Assembly (NCBI GenBank): GCA_945898065.1 | Contig: CAMDHH010000001.1 | Coordinates: 98,830-162,829, forward strand | Origin: Bifidobacterium breve | GTDB lineage: Bacteria; Actinomycetota; Actinomycetes; Nanopelagicales; Nanopelagicaceae | DNA: 64,000 nucleotides | Direction: 5' to 3' | Shown: in pieces, positions 52,371 to 63,910 of the stretch | Layout of the letters: every line of letters starts with the position of its first letter | Position numbering within the stretch: the stretch's first letter is position 1 | Made by a program: the position numbers and the translations under genes | The notes under the pieces: model-generated | The model's database searches: none | Told to the model about the DNA's origin: nothing | Seen by the model: the letters and a program-made list of their open reading frames with translations, nothing else

Positions 52371-52386
52371 ACGTTATTTGTCGCAT

Positions 52387-52410
52387 TAACCTTAAAGCGT
52401 CTTAAGGTTA
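52387..52410. repeat. Inverted repeat overlapping the rluB stop codon
   Basis: A perfect 9-bp inverted repeat, TAACCTTAA and TTAAGGTTA, around the 6-base loop AGCGTC. The right arm contains the rluB stop codon. The stem is AT-rich and has no U tract, so it is a weak intrinsic terminator at best. It may protect the 3' end of the message or bind a protein. Confidence 0.45.
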
Positions 52411-53121
52411 CATATCTAAAGCGTTACGGAGATTTAGCAATTCTCCGTCGTGGAGGTCGCGCCAACGTCCTTCAGTCGTATCCCCCAGGGAGATTGGACC
52501 GAACTTGGTTCGCACCAATCTCAAGACATCGACTCCTACCGCCTCCATCAGTCGCCGGATGATGTGATAGCGACCTTCGTGAATTGAGACTTCGATCCAG
52601 CGAGGTGATAGTTCACGGAATGATAAAACTCGTCCAATTCCATCTTCTAGCTCTACCCCCTTCAAAAGGGTTTTCTCCACACCTGAGGGCAAAATTCCAT
52701 CGAATTCAATAATGTAGGTCTTTTCCAAGCCAAAGGATGGATGGGTCGCTCGAAAGGTGAGATCGCCATCATTTGTCAGCAAGATCAGGCCTTCAGAATC
52801 CTTATCTAGGCGCCCTACATGGAAGAGTCTCTCGCGGCGAAGGTCTATAAAGTCGCTCAGAGAAGGACGACCTTCCGGGTCATACATCGTTGACAAAACG
52901 CCCTTAGGCTTATGAAGTGCAAGGTAAGTCTTAGTCGTTGAACGAGTAATTGTCTCACCATCAACCATTACTTGAGCCTTTTCAGGGTCTACCTTCTTCC
53001 CCATCTCGCGTACGACATATCCATCGACGGTAACTCGACCATCTGAGATCAGTTCATCTGCTCCGCGACGACTCGTAATTCCAGCATCAGCGATAATTTT
53101 ATTGAGGCGCATTTCGGCCAT
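52408..53121 (-). CDS. rluB: rRNA pseudouridine synthase (RluB/RsuA family)
   Basis: Isomerises a uridine in rRNA, probably in 23S as for RluB. The N-terminal S4 RNA-binding domain reads MRLNKIIADAGITSRRGADELI. The catalytic Asp is in LFHVGRLDKDSEGLILLTNDGDL. KPKGVLST and the C-terminal GRYHIIRRLMEAVG are family signatures. Its place after scpB is the usual bacterial order. The track starts at 53133; I prefer ATG 53121, which has a GGA about 7 nt upstream. Confidence 0.93.
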   Translation of the reverse strand: MAEMRLNKIIADAGITSRRGADELISDGRVTVDGYVVREMGKKVDPEKAQVMVDGETITRSTTKTYLALHKPKGVLSTMYDPEGRPSLSDFIDLRRERLFHVGRLDKDSEGLILLTNDGDLTFRATHPSFGLEKTYIIEFDGILPSGVEKTLLKGVELEDGIGRVLSFRELSPRWIEVSIHEGRYHIIRRLMEAVGVDVLRLVRTKFGPISLGDTTEGRWRDLHDGELLNLRNALDM

Positions 53122-53170
53122 GTGGCTATCCATTCCCGACAGTCAAGTGAAGGGAAAGTCTAGAAGATGC

Positions 53171-53722
53171 TTAGTCAGTAAGCGAATCGAGCACTTCGTC
53201 GAGGGCATCCAGATTAGGCAGGTATGGAGCCAAGGCTGGAAGATCTTCGAGCGAATTCAATCCCAGACGCTCGAGAAAGAAGGTAGTTGTCTTGTAGAGG
53301 ATGGCTCCCGTTTCGTGCTCAACTCCCGACTCCTCGACCAATCCTCGCGTCACCAAAGTCTTCATTACCGCTTCAACATTGACGCCTCGGATAGCCGAAG
53401 TCCGAGCTCGTGAGACTGGCTGGCGATAGGCGATTACGGCCAGAGTTTCAAGGGCAGCCTGTGTGAGCCTGGATTGCTGGCCATCGAGTACAAATTTTTC
53501 CACAACGGCCGAATATTGTGGGTCGCTGTAGAAGCGCCATCCCCCAGAAATCTTCTTGAGGGCAAATCCGCGCTCGTCATAGCTCGCTTCAAGGGCGAGG
53601 AGTGCTGACTCAATCTCTTCGACTGGTTTCTCTAAGACTTGGGCGAGAATAAGTTCGCTAACAGGCTCATCGACGACCATCAAGATCGCCTCAATCGAAC
53701 GCTCAACCTCAGGATTAGACAT
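53171..53722 (-). CDS. scpB: Segregation and condensation protein B
   Basis: Kleisin-associated winged-helix protein of the SMC-ScpAB condensin. It reads SNPEVERSIEAILMVVDEPV at the start and has the family core LTQAALETLAVIAYRQPVSRARTSAIRGVNVEAVMKTLVTRGLV. It is 183 aa from ATG 53722, which follows AAGGGGAG at 6 nt and overlaps the scpA end by 8 nt. The track start at 53761 lies further inside scpA and is less likely. Confidence 0.94.
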   Translation of the reverse strand: MSNPEVERSIEAILMVVDEPVSELILAQVLEKPVEEIESALLALEASYDERGFALKKISGGWRFYSDPQYSAVVEKFVLDGQQSRLTQAALETLAVIAYRQPVSRARTSAIRGVNVEAVMKTLVTRGLVEESGVEHETGAILYKTTTFFLERLGLNSLEDLPALAPYLPNLDALDEVLDSLTD

Positions 53723-54602
53723 CTTCACTCCCCTTGCTCTCATCCACAACTGGCTCTCCATCGAGGAGGCTCATATCAACTGGAATATCGAATTCATCAG
53801 TAATCTCAACCTCACCCGATTCCGAACCAGTCCAACGGATCTGAAGTTCTCCCAGCGCCACAACTTGGTCGAAACGCAGCGCCCCCTGACGGTAGAGATC
53901 GAGCAGAGCGAGGAAGCGCGCAACAATAACGAGGGTGCTCGAGGCATCAGAGATCAGGCTTCGAAAACTCATACTCTTAGAGCGTCGCAGCGCTTCGACA
54001 ACGAGTTTGGACTCCTCTGCCACGCTCACAAGGGGCATATGGAGGTGGGTGAGAGCGAGAGCGGGAGTGAGCTTAGGCGTGAGCACACGCTCGGCTATAG
54101 CGGCGAAACGTTGCGCCCCTACCCCGATTAGGACTTCTGGCAACAAGGTCGCTAGCGCTGGATCCAGGGCTACGACTCGAGCAAAGGACTTATCAGCTAG
54201 AAGAATGCGCTCATTGAAAGTCGCGGCAATCTCCTTGAAGGCTCGATATTGCAGTAGGCGGGCGAAGAGAAGGTCGCGAGCCTCAAGTAAGGCGAGATCT
54301 TCCTCATCCTCAACTTCCCCACTGGGAAGCAGGCGGGCTGCTTTGAGATCGAGCAGAGTCGCGGCAATCACCAAGAACTCAGTGGCTTGATCCAAGCGCC
54401 ATCCCTCACCAGAGGCTTCCAGCCCTCTGATAAATGAGATGAACTCATCGGTGACTGCGCTGAGCGCAATCTCTGTGACCTCCATCTTGTGACGCGAGAT
54501 CAACTGAAGGAGCAAGTCAAAGGGTCCATCAAAATTGGTGAGGTGAACTGAGAATGGCGCAGAGGCGCTATCTATTACATTCTCATCGATTCTCGTTTCC
54601 AC
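53715..54602 (-). CDS. scpA: Segregation and condensation protein A
   Basis: Kleisin subunit that bridges SMC heads. The N-terminus PFSVHLTNFDGPFDLLLQLISRHKMEVTEIALSAVTDEFI is the ScpA signature. The C-terminal winged helix begins near VIVARFLALLDLYRQGALRFDQ. I start it at the GTG 54602 (VETRIDENVIDSA), because AAGG lies 8 nt upstream, giving about 295 aa. It is transcribed divergently from parA. Confidence 0.93.
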   Translation of the reverse strand: METRIDENVIDSASAPFSVHLTNFDGPFDLLLQLISRHKMEVTEIALSAVTDEFISFIRGLEASGEGWRLDQATEFLVIAATLLDLKAARLLPSGEVEDEEDLALLEARDLLFARLLQYRAFKEIAATFNERILLADKSFARVVALDPALATLLPEVLIGVGAQRFAAIAERVLTPKLTPALALTHLHMPLVSVAEESKLVVEALRRSKSMSFRSLISDASSTLVIVARFLALLDLYRQGALRFDQVVALGELQIRWTGSESGEVEITDEFDIPVDMSLLDGEPVVDESKGSEDV

Positions 54603-54683
54603 GGTGCGAACCTTACGCCACACTTGCCCCAACTCTGTGTAATGCGTAGGCTCGGACGCATTATAAAGAAAGAGGTTTCTCGC

Positions 54684-55568
54684 TTGAACGCTAAATCGAC
54701 AATTGATAATGCAGTGGCAACAACTGCCAACCTTTTAGGCAAAAAAGCGAAAGCAATTGCAAGCCCAGCGCCTCTCACGGAGCATGGAAAAGCAAAGGTC
54801 ATCTCTATTTTCAATCAAAAAGGTGGCGTCGGTAAGACAACGACGACTATCAACTTGGGTGCAAGCCTTGCAGAGCTGGGACGTCGCGTTCTCCTCGTCG
54901 ATTTCGATCCACAAGGCGGTCTCTCACTTGGCCTAGGCGTCAATGCCCATTCACTTCCTCTTGAGCAGACTGTCTACTACGCACTGATGACACCAACAGC
55001 CAATATTGATGAAATCATTTTAAAGTCTGCCGTTGCTGGACTCGACTTTCTTCCAGCAAACCGCGATCTAGGAACTGCAGAGACAACGCTCGGCGCCGAA
55101 ATTGGTGGACAGCAATATCTCAAGCGCGCTCTAAATTCATTACGCGATTATTACGACGTAATTTTGATCGATTGCCAGCCAACAATGGGACAACTCACTA
55201 TCAACGCACTCGTAGCATCCGATGAAGTAATTGTTCCCATGCAGTGTGAATATTTTGCGCTTCACGGTTTTATCGAACTCAAAGGAAACCTAGATAAAGT
55301 CAAGAGCTTCCTGAACCCTGATCTCAAACTCATTGGAATCTTGGCAACAATGTATGACAAGAAGACTTCACATAATCGCCAAGTTTTAGAGCGCATACTT
55401 GAGCAATTTCCCGATGATGTTTTCGAAACAATTATTGCAAAAACTATTCGTTTTGCAGAGACAACTGTCGTAGGTGAGCCGATTACAAGTTACGCATCAT
55501 CATCCGGTGGTGCAGCTTCATATCGTCGACTTGCTCGCGAACTTATTGCCAAGGGAGGCGCACGATGA
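54684..55568 (+). CDS. parA: ParA-family ATPase next to scpA and xerD
   Basis: Deviant Walker A ATPase: FNQKGGVGKTTTTINLGASLAELG. Motif A' is LVDFDPQGGLSLGLG, motif B is VILIDCQPTMGQLTINAL, and a P-loop partner Lys is present. These ATPases position DNA or proteins on the nucleoid. It is an orphan ParA, not followed by parB, but by a small ribbon-helix-helix protein that it overlaps by ATGA. The track start is 54624; I prefer TTG 54684, because AGAGG lies 8 nt upstream, though ATG 54642 is possible. It is one of only two + strand genes right of dif. Confidence 0.88.
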   Translation: MNAKSTIDNAVATTANLLGKKAKAIASPAPLTEHGKAKVISIFNQKGGVGKTTTTINLGASLAELGRRVLLVDFDPQGGLSLGLGVNAHSLPLEQTVYYALMTPTANIDEIILKSAVAGLDFLPANRDLGTAETTLGAEIGGQQYLKRALNSLRDYYDVILIDCQPTMGQLTINALVASDEVIVPMQCEYFALHGFIELKGNLDKVKSFLNPDLKLIGILATMYDKKTSHNRQVLERILEQFPDDVFETIIAKTIRFAETTVVGEPITSYASSSGGAASYRRLARELIAKGGAR

Positions 55569-55978
55569 CACGTAGAGCGAATTTGCCAGGAGCCGACGAA
55601 CTATTTCGTTCAACAGCGCCAGCACTATCTTCTGTTCCGGCTACCAATGAAGCTATCAATGCGCCATTAGTCGCTCCTGCGATTACAACACCTAAAGCAC
55701 CATCATCTAAAAAAGGTGTTCGATCAATTACGCGACGTCGAGTTACAACTGTTGATCGTTCACCATCTGGTCGCGAACGCCATGATGAAAAAATTACTGT
55801 CTATCTATCCCCCGACGAACTCTACGATTTAGATCAAGCACGTCTGCAACTTCGTGGTGATTTGGGTCTTGCTGCAGATCGCGGACGTATTGTTCGCGAA
55901 TCAATTGCAGTCATAATTGCAGATTTGGAAGCTAAGGGCGATCAATCAATCTTGGCACGACGACTTAGAGGTTTATAA
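55565..55978 (+). CDS. Small protein with ribbon-helix-helix-like C-terminus, partner of ParA
   Basis: 137 aa. Residues 1 to about 75 are low-complexity and rich in Ala, Pro, Ser, Thr and basic residues (RSITRRRVTTVDRSPSGRER). From about 78 on, KITVYLSPDELYDLDQARLQL looks like the beta strand and first helix of a ribbon-helix-helix DNA-binding fold, and RIVRESIAVIIADLE like the second helix. Small RHH proteins with basic flexible N-termini are typical partners of ParA on plasmids. A similar small gene follows this ParA in other Actinobacteria, as far as I recall. Function is inferred from architecture only. The ATGA overlap with parA gives translational coupling. Confidence 0.75.
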   Translation: MTRRANLPGADELFRSTAPALSSVPATNEAINAPLVAPAITTPKAPSSKKGVRSITRRRVTTVDRSPSGRERHDEKITVYLSPDELYDLDQARLQLRGDLGLAADRGRIVRESIAVIIADLEAKGDQSILARRLRGL

Positions 55979-55980
55979 AA

Positions 55981-56895
55981 CTACTTCGCACGAGGATGCG
56001 CGGAACTATAACTTTCGCGAATCTTATCTATCGTTACCAAGGTATATATCTGCGTTGTTGTAACGGAGGCGTGTCCTAATAACTCTTGTACAACGCGAAT
56101 ATCTGCGCCTCCATCTAAAAGATGCGTTGCATATGAATGGCGAAAGACGTGGGGCGAAACTTTTTCTTGCAAACCCACTGATGTCGCTGCATCCAAAACG
56201 ATTTGCCAGGCACTTTGACGCGATAATCGAGTCCCGCGAGTATTGAGAAATAGAGCACTATCAGCCTTCTTTTGTTTGGCTATGAGGGTCGGACGAACTC
56301 GTACTTGATAGTCGAGGAGTGCTTTTGTAGCGAAGGAGCCAAGTGGAACAATTCTTTCTTTGCCACCCTTACCGCGTAATTTCACGGTAGCAATCTCTCC
56401 ACCATCATTAGATGTTGAGGAAATATCTAACACATTGATTCCAATCAACTCACTTACACGAGCACCAGTTCCGTATAGAAGTTCTAAAAGAGCACGATCT
56501 CGTAGCGATGTTGAAATACCTGGTCGATCCGCTGCTTCAATCATCGAAATTATTTGATCAATACTCAGCGCTTTGGGCAATTTCCTCGGGATCTTCATCG
56601 TCTCTAAATTCAGTGTTGGATTAGGAAGACCAAACTCACTCACTACATATTTGTAGAAGTTACGAAGCGTTGATTCAACTCTATTGGTACTCGATGGTGC
56701 CAAATCTTTACGCATCTCGATATGAAATGCCTCGACAAAAGTGGAATCAATATCATCGAATTTCACTCCTCGACTTTGTGTATAGGAGGTGAAAAGTTCT
56801 AAATCTCTTTGATAGGAAACTAGTGTATTTGTCGATAATCCTCGCTCAATTCGCAAATGATCTAGAAACGATTTACTAGCTAATTCCAGATTCAT
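55981..56895 (-). CDS. xerD: Site-specific tyrosine recombinase XerD
   Basis: Resolves chromosome dimers at dif. The N-terminal SAM-like core-binding domain starts LELASKSFLDHLRIERGLSTNTLVSYQRDL. Catalytic residues are R146 (GTGARVSEL), H249 and R252 (HVFRHSYATHLL), H275 (ELLGHAS) and the nucleophile Y284 (TTQIYTLV). At 304 aa it is the usual length. A dif-like site is 13.5 kb away at 42419. The partner XerC is not in the window. It is 11 bp from pyrG. Confidence 0.94.
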   Translation of the reverse strand: MNLELASKSFLDHLRIERGLSTNTLVSYQRDLELFTSYTQSRGVKFDDIDSTFVEAFHIEMRKDLAPSSTNRVESTLRNFYKYVVSEFGLPNPTLNLETMKIPRKLPKALSIDQIISMIEAADRPGISTSLRDRALLELLYGTGARVSELIGINVLDISSTSNDGGEIATVKLRGKGGKERIVPLGSFATKALLDYQVRVRPTLIAKQKKADSALFLNTRGTRLSRQSAWQIVLDAATSVGLQEKVSPHVFRHSYATHLLDGGADIRVVQELLGHASVTTTQIYTLVTIDKIRESYSSAHPRAK

Positions 56896-56906
56896 GATGC
56901 GCTGTT

Positions 56907-60293
<3,387 letters not shown>

Positions 60294-60301
<8 letters not shown>

Positions 60302-61148
60302 CGCGCCATCCTTCAACGGGAAGTTTGAATTTAGCAACTAAGCGATCTGTAAAGATTGTTCCTTTCGTATGTGCAAGTTTGACAATTGAAGAATCCTTTT
60401 TGATGTGGACACGATCTCCTAATTGCAAAGGGAATTTGCGTATTGCATCCGCCGATAAAAGCGCATCGGAGGATTCAACAAGGACAACAATCTCTGATTG
60501 CGGTGAGACAACCATCGGACGCGAGAAGAGAGCATGTGCCGAAATTGGTAGCAATACAAGTGCTTCAACTTCTGGCCATAGAACAGGACCACCTGCAGAG
60601 AATGCATAAGCAGTGGAACCAGTTGGAGTGGAACAGATAAGGCCATCGCAACCCCAGCGTGAAAGTGGACGCGAATCAATCTCGACTAAGAGATCAACCA
60701 TTGTTGTTGAATTTCGCTCAACAGTTACTTCATTGAGAGCCCAACCAGAATTTACGATTGCGCCATTTCGTGTGACTGAATAAGACAAGACCATACGTGA
60801 ATCCAACACATAATCTTTAGAAATGATTGATTGTGAAACTTCCTTCAAATCAATTTTTTCGACTTCTGCTAAGAAGCCAACATGACCAAGATTTATGCCG
60901 AGTAGCGGAATATTTTGCTCACGCGCAATCTCAGCACCTCGCAAAATTGTGCCATCTCCCCCGAGAACAATAACTATCTCACTTGCTGGCAACTCTGACG
61001 CATCACAGGCAGTTACTTGCTTGAGTGATACTTTAGAAATTGTAAAGAGTTCGAAATTAGCAGAAACTAATTCGGCTGCAATCTTTTCACTTGCCGCTAT
61101 CGCCTCTGAGCGATCTCCTTTGATTACAAGTATTGCCCGTCTTGTCAT
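60294..61148 (-). CDS. nadK: NAD kinase
   Basis: Phosphorylates NAD to NADP. The GGDG motif is in EIVIVLGGDGTILRGAEIA. The NE/D region appears as SGWALNEVTVERNS, and the conserved CDGLICSTPTGSTAYAFSAGGP follows. At 284 aa it is normal. It overlaps tlyA by 4 nt (ATGA) and recN by 8 nt, forming a tight three-gene operon. Confidence 0.96.
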
Positions 61149-61933
61149 TGCGGACCCATCTCTATTGCACGATCTAGTGCGCCTTCATCAATTTGTGGTG
61201 CTCCACGTCGAAGCCACAAGAAATATTCAACATTGCCAGCCGGTCCAGGTAATGGACTCGCTGCAATGCCCAATGTTCCAAGACCAACATCGTATGCAGA
61301 TTCTGCAACATCTATCACTGCTGATTTTCGAAGTGCCGGATCGCGCACTACTCCACCAGCACCCAATTTTTCACGACCGACTTCAAATTGTGGTTTCACC
61401 ATAATGACAAAGTCTGCCTCCGCCTTTGAAACCGCGGCGAGTGCAGGAAGAACCAACGTAAGTGAGATAAATGAGAGATCAGCAACGACGAGATCGATTG
61501 CTTCGCCCACCATCTCCCCCGTCAGGTGTCGAATATTTGTTCTATCCAAAATACTCACGCGCTCATCTTGACGCAGTTCCCACGCTAATTGGCCATATCC
61601 AACATCGACTGCAACGACATGTGCTGCGCCTCGACGCAATAGAACATCTGTGAAGCCACCCGTAGATGCACCTGCATCAAGGCATCGCTTTCCCGTTACT
61701 TCGATATCAGTGAAGGCATCGAGTGCGCCAGCTAATTTGTGGCCACCACGCGAAACGAAATCATCGCGATCGCCAGCAATGACAATTGAGGTCTCTGCAT
61801 CTACTTGGGTTGCTGGCTTCGTAGCGGGAATTCCATTTACTAGAACTGATCGTTTTTCAATAAGGTCTGCCGCCTGCTCGCGTGAGCGCGCCAATTCGCG
61901 TCTCACTAGTTCGGCATCCAAACGTGTCTTCAT
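61145..61933 (-). CDS. tlyA: TlyA-type rRNA 2'-O-methyltransferase
   Basis: Methylates ribose hydroxyls in 16S and 23S rRNA. The N-terminal S4 RNA-binding domain reads RLDAELVRRELARSREQAADLIEKRSVLVNG. The FtsJ-like Rossmann domain has SAM motif CLDAGASTGGFTDVLLRRGA. The KDKE-type residues include the Lys in SRGGHKLAGAL and VKPQFEVGREKLG. At 262 aa it is typical. TAATTT lies six bases before its ATG and contains the stop codon of the preceding 52-codon gene, so it may be leaderless. Confidence 0.95.
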   Translation of the reverse strand: MKTRLDAELVRRELARSREQAADLIEKRSVLVNGIPATKPATQVDAETSIVIAGDRDDFVSRGGHKLAGALDAFTDIEVTGKRCLDAGASTGGFTDVLLRRGAAHVVAVDVGYGQLAWELRQDERVSILDRTNIRHLTGEMVGEAIDLVVADLSFISLTLVLPALAAVSKAEADFVIMVKPQFEVGREKLGAGGVVRDPALRKSAVIDVAESAYDVGLGTLGIAASPLPGPAGNVEYFLWLRRGAPQIDEGALDRAIEMGPQ

Positions 61934-61945
61934 TTTTCTAAATTA
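61934..61945 (-). promoter_or_regulatory. Leaderless promoter -10 box for tlyA-nadK-recN
   Basis: On the minus strand, TAATTT (61940-61945) then AGAAAA, then ATG at 61933. The box overlaps the stop codon of the small upstream gene. Confidence 0.45.
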
Positions 61946-62101
61946 AAGACCGTCAATAGTTGTTAGAGCCTCATGCAATTTTTTATGAAGATTTTCAAAG
62001 CGCTCTGCATGCTCTGAGATATCTAAAGAGTCAATCTCTGAAAGTTCACTACGTACCTCATCGGCCAGAGTGCTCTCTTGTGCAATCTCGTTATTCTCCA
62101 T
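61943..62101 (-). CDS. Small conserved acidic protein, 52 aa (too short for the ORF track)
   Basis: Starts at ATG 62101 with MENNEIAQESTLADEVRSE and ends at TAA 61943; 52 residues. It is rich in Glu, Leu and His and looks like two amphipathic helices (ISEHAERFENLHKKLHEALTT). It overlaps the stop of the 116-aa gene upstream by one base (TAATG) and is followed at once by tlyA. A small gene of similar size sits directly before tlyA in mycobacteria (Rv1693), which supports it being real. I do not know its function. Confidence 0.75.
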   Translation of the reverse strand: MENNEIAQESTLADEVRSELSEIDSLDISEHAERFENLHKKLHEALTTIDGL

Positions 62102-62451
62102 TAGGCAGATTTCCTTACCTTTTTAGCTGGGCTTTTCTTAGTTGGACTTTTCTTAGTCGCTACCTTTTTTGTCGATGATTTTTTCGCAGAGCTTGCACTC
62201 GCTGCCTTCTTCGGGGTGCTCTCAGAACTCATGGCATCAAGTTTGCGCTTGAGTTCATCAAACTCTTCGCGTTTTACAAAGCCCATCTTGGATACTGAAC
62301 TTTCAACCTCTTCTTCGATCTTTGATTTGAGAGCCTCTCCGCTCTCGCGCACCCAAAGATTGAGTCCTGCTGCAATTTCCGCTGGAGATTTTTCTCCCTC
62401 GCTCACCTTCGTGAGATAGGTGCGTAGAGTGCTAAATAGATCGTTAGCCAT
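62101..62451 (-). CDS. Coiled-coil protein with lysine-rich histone-like tail, 116 aa
   Basis: Residues 1-75 are helical, with LRTYLTKVSEGEKSPAEIAAGLNLWVRES then a coiled coil (REEFDELKRKLDAMSS). Residues about 78-116 are a Lys/Ala/Ser/Thr tail with repeated KKSPTKKSPAKK-like units, as in histone H1-like tails. Such tails bind nucleic acid or polyanions. Phasin-like or BMFP-like proteins share the helical part, but I cannot assign a family. GGAG lies 4 nt before the ATG. It is coupled to the 52-aa gene. Confidence 0.75.
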   Translation of the reverse strand: MANDLFSTLRTYLTKVSEGEKSPAEIAAGLNLWVRESGEALKSKIEEEVESSVSKMGFVKREEFDELKRKLDAMSSESTPKKAASASSAKKSSTKKVATKKSPTKKSPAKKVRKSA

Positions 62452-62508
62452 GGTGCTCCAAAATCAAAGTGAAATGAGATCTGCGACCCCGTCGAGTTCT
62501 TAGCCTAC

Positions 62509-62856
62509 CTAAATCTTGCTAATCCCGACTGCTTCAACCTGCCAGCGGCTTGCTACTCCCGTGGGGCTCTTCCAGAATCTTCGGTGAATCGCTCCAGAGA
62601 TTTCAACCCATTCATCATCTTTGAGGGCTAGTGCCTGTCTGCGCATTTTTGCACTCCACGCGGCGATATCGAGAGTATCGACCCCATTGCTTTCTAGGCG
62701 AGTAACGATGAGGCGAAACTCAACAACTTTATCGCCGCTCGGTAATTCTTTTTCGATTGCTTTGGCTGATACCCGACCCCGCAGTAAAACATCATTGAGT
62801 GAGTAATCTGGCAACTCTTCTTCATCTGCAATCTTCTTCTTACTGACTACGCTCAT
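62509..62856 (-). CDS. Single-stranded-DNA-binding-like OB-fold protein
   Basis: A short (115 aa) OB-fold protein related to SSB: NDVLLRGRVSAKAIEKELPSGDKVVEFRLIV is the first strand pair, then LDIAAWSAKMRRQALALKDDEWVEISGAIHRRFW. It lacks the long acidic tail of canonical SSB, so it is probably an accessory or paralogous SSB. I start it at ATG 62856 (MSVVSKKKIADEE), because GGAG lies 6 nt upstream. The track start 62964 would overlap the TPR gene and gives an atypical N-terminus. Confidence 0.75.
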   Translation of the reverse strand: MSVVSKKKIADEEELPDYSLNDVLLRGRVSAKAIEKELPSGDKVVEFRLIVTRLESNGVDTLDIAAWSAKMRRQALALKDDEWVEISGAIHRRFWKSPTGVASRWQVEAVGISKI

Positions 62857-62938
62857 TTCGAACTCCATTCGTAAAGGAGTCGCATCATCTCTATAGCCTC
62901 TGACAATGTAGAGAACTATTTCCTGCTTCTGTGGAAAA

Positions 62939-63808
62939 CTATTGATCGACTCTCTCAGATGCATCAGTCATTTCTTCGCGATCAATTTCCGCACATTTGA
63001 TAAACCATTCACGCGCTTCTTCTTTTCGCCCTGCATGATCGAGTGCATCGGCATATGCATAGCGAAGACGAACTGACCACTCTTCACTCTCATTTTTCAA
63101 TTCTTTGCATGTCAAAGTAATTACTGCAGCATCATTTTCGCCAAGATCGCGACGAGCACCTGATGCAACAATGCGCATCTCTATCTCTTCTGCTTTCCCC
63201 AATTTTTTTACTTCAGGTGAACCCGCTAAAGCAAGTGCTTTCAAAGGGTTTCCAAGGCCTCTCTCGCAATCTGCCATCACTGGCCACATGCTCACATCAC
63301 CAGAGATTCGGTTTGAGGCACGCAGTTCTTTGAGCGCGATCTCGTAATGCCCTGCGCGATATGCAGCGTATCCAGCACTTTCGCGAACAACAGCGAGGCG
63401 ACCTGCGTGATGGGCAGCTGCAATTCCATGCTTGTGCGCTAATTGGGGATCGCTATCCATATACATATTTACGCAGACAAGATGGCGCGAAACTACTTTT
63501 GCATTCTCTGCAGAAAGACTGAGCAATTCTGCGCGAACAGTTTTCTCTAACTCTTCGCCTGTAACTTCTTCAGGAATATCTGGTTCAAAAATACGTGGAC
63601 GAAGTCGAGATTGATCGCGATCTACTGGCGCTGGACGTGCGCCGCGAGGATCAGAGCCATCGCGAGTTTGTCGTGGTGCACCAGGTCGCGATGAACTTCC
63701 ACCACGAGCAGGTCGCTCACTTCTATCTGAGCTTGAACGATCAGTGGATGGGCGATCTGATGATTTTTTTTGGGGAGGACGTCCGGAAGAGTTTCCTCGA
63801 GATTCCAT
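62939..63808 (-). CDS. TPR-like protein with disordered N-terminus (Rv1691-like)
   Basis: 289 aa. Residues 1 to about 70 are low-complexity and rich in Ser, Arg, Pro, Gly and Asp (RGGSSSRPGAPRQTRDGSDP). The rest is all-helical with tetratricopeptide-like units (RESAGYAAYRAGHYEIALKELRASNR; LRYAYADALDHAGRKEEAREWFIKCAEIDRE). A similar protein is encoded near tlyA in mycobacteria. It probably works in protein-protein contacts; the partner is unknown. AAGGAG lies 6 nt before the ATG. Confidence 0.8.
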   Translation of the reverse strand: MESRGNSSGRPPQKKSSDRPSTDRSSSDRSERPARGGSSSRPGAPRQTRDGSDPRGARPAPVDRDQSRLRPRIFEPDIPEEVTGEELEKTVRAELLSLSAENAKVVSRHLVCVNMYMDSDPQLAHKHGIAAAHHAGRLAVVRESAGYAAYRAGHYEIALKELRASNRISGDVSMWPVMADCERGLGNPLKALALAGSPEVKKLGKAEEIEMRIVASGARRDLGENDAAVITLTCKELKNESEEWSVRLRYAYADALDHAGRKEEAREWFIKCAEIDREEMTDASERVDQ

Positions 63809-63870
63809 TCGTTACTCCTTCCGTCAGAAAAATATTTAGTATGCAATCAAGAAAAACATTCTAGAGAAAT

Positions 63871-63903
63871 AAAAAAGGGGCGCTCGTTAAAGCGCCCCTT
63901 TTT
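63871..63903. terminator. rRNA operon terminator
   Basis: An 8-bp GC-rich stem GGGGCGCT/AGCGCCCC with loop CGTTAA is flanked by six A on the left and five T on the right. It is a strong intrinsic terminator on either strand. On the minus strand it lies just downstream of the 5S rRNA gene. Confidence 0.92.
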
Positions 63904-63910
63904 ATAAAAG

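Noticed and set aside
53935-54390. 151-aa + strand ORF opposite scpA
   Set aside because: Arg/Ser-rich antisense of scpA with no supporting signals.
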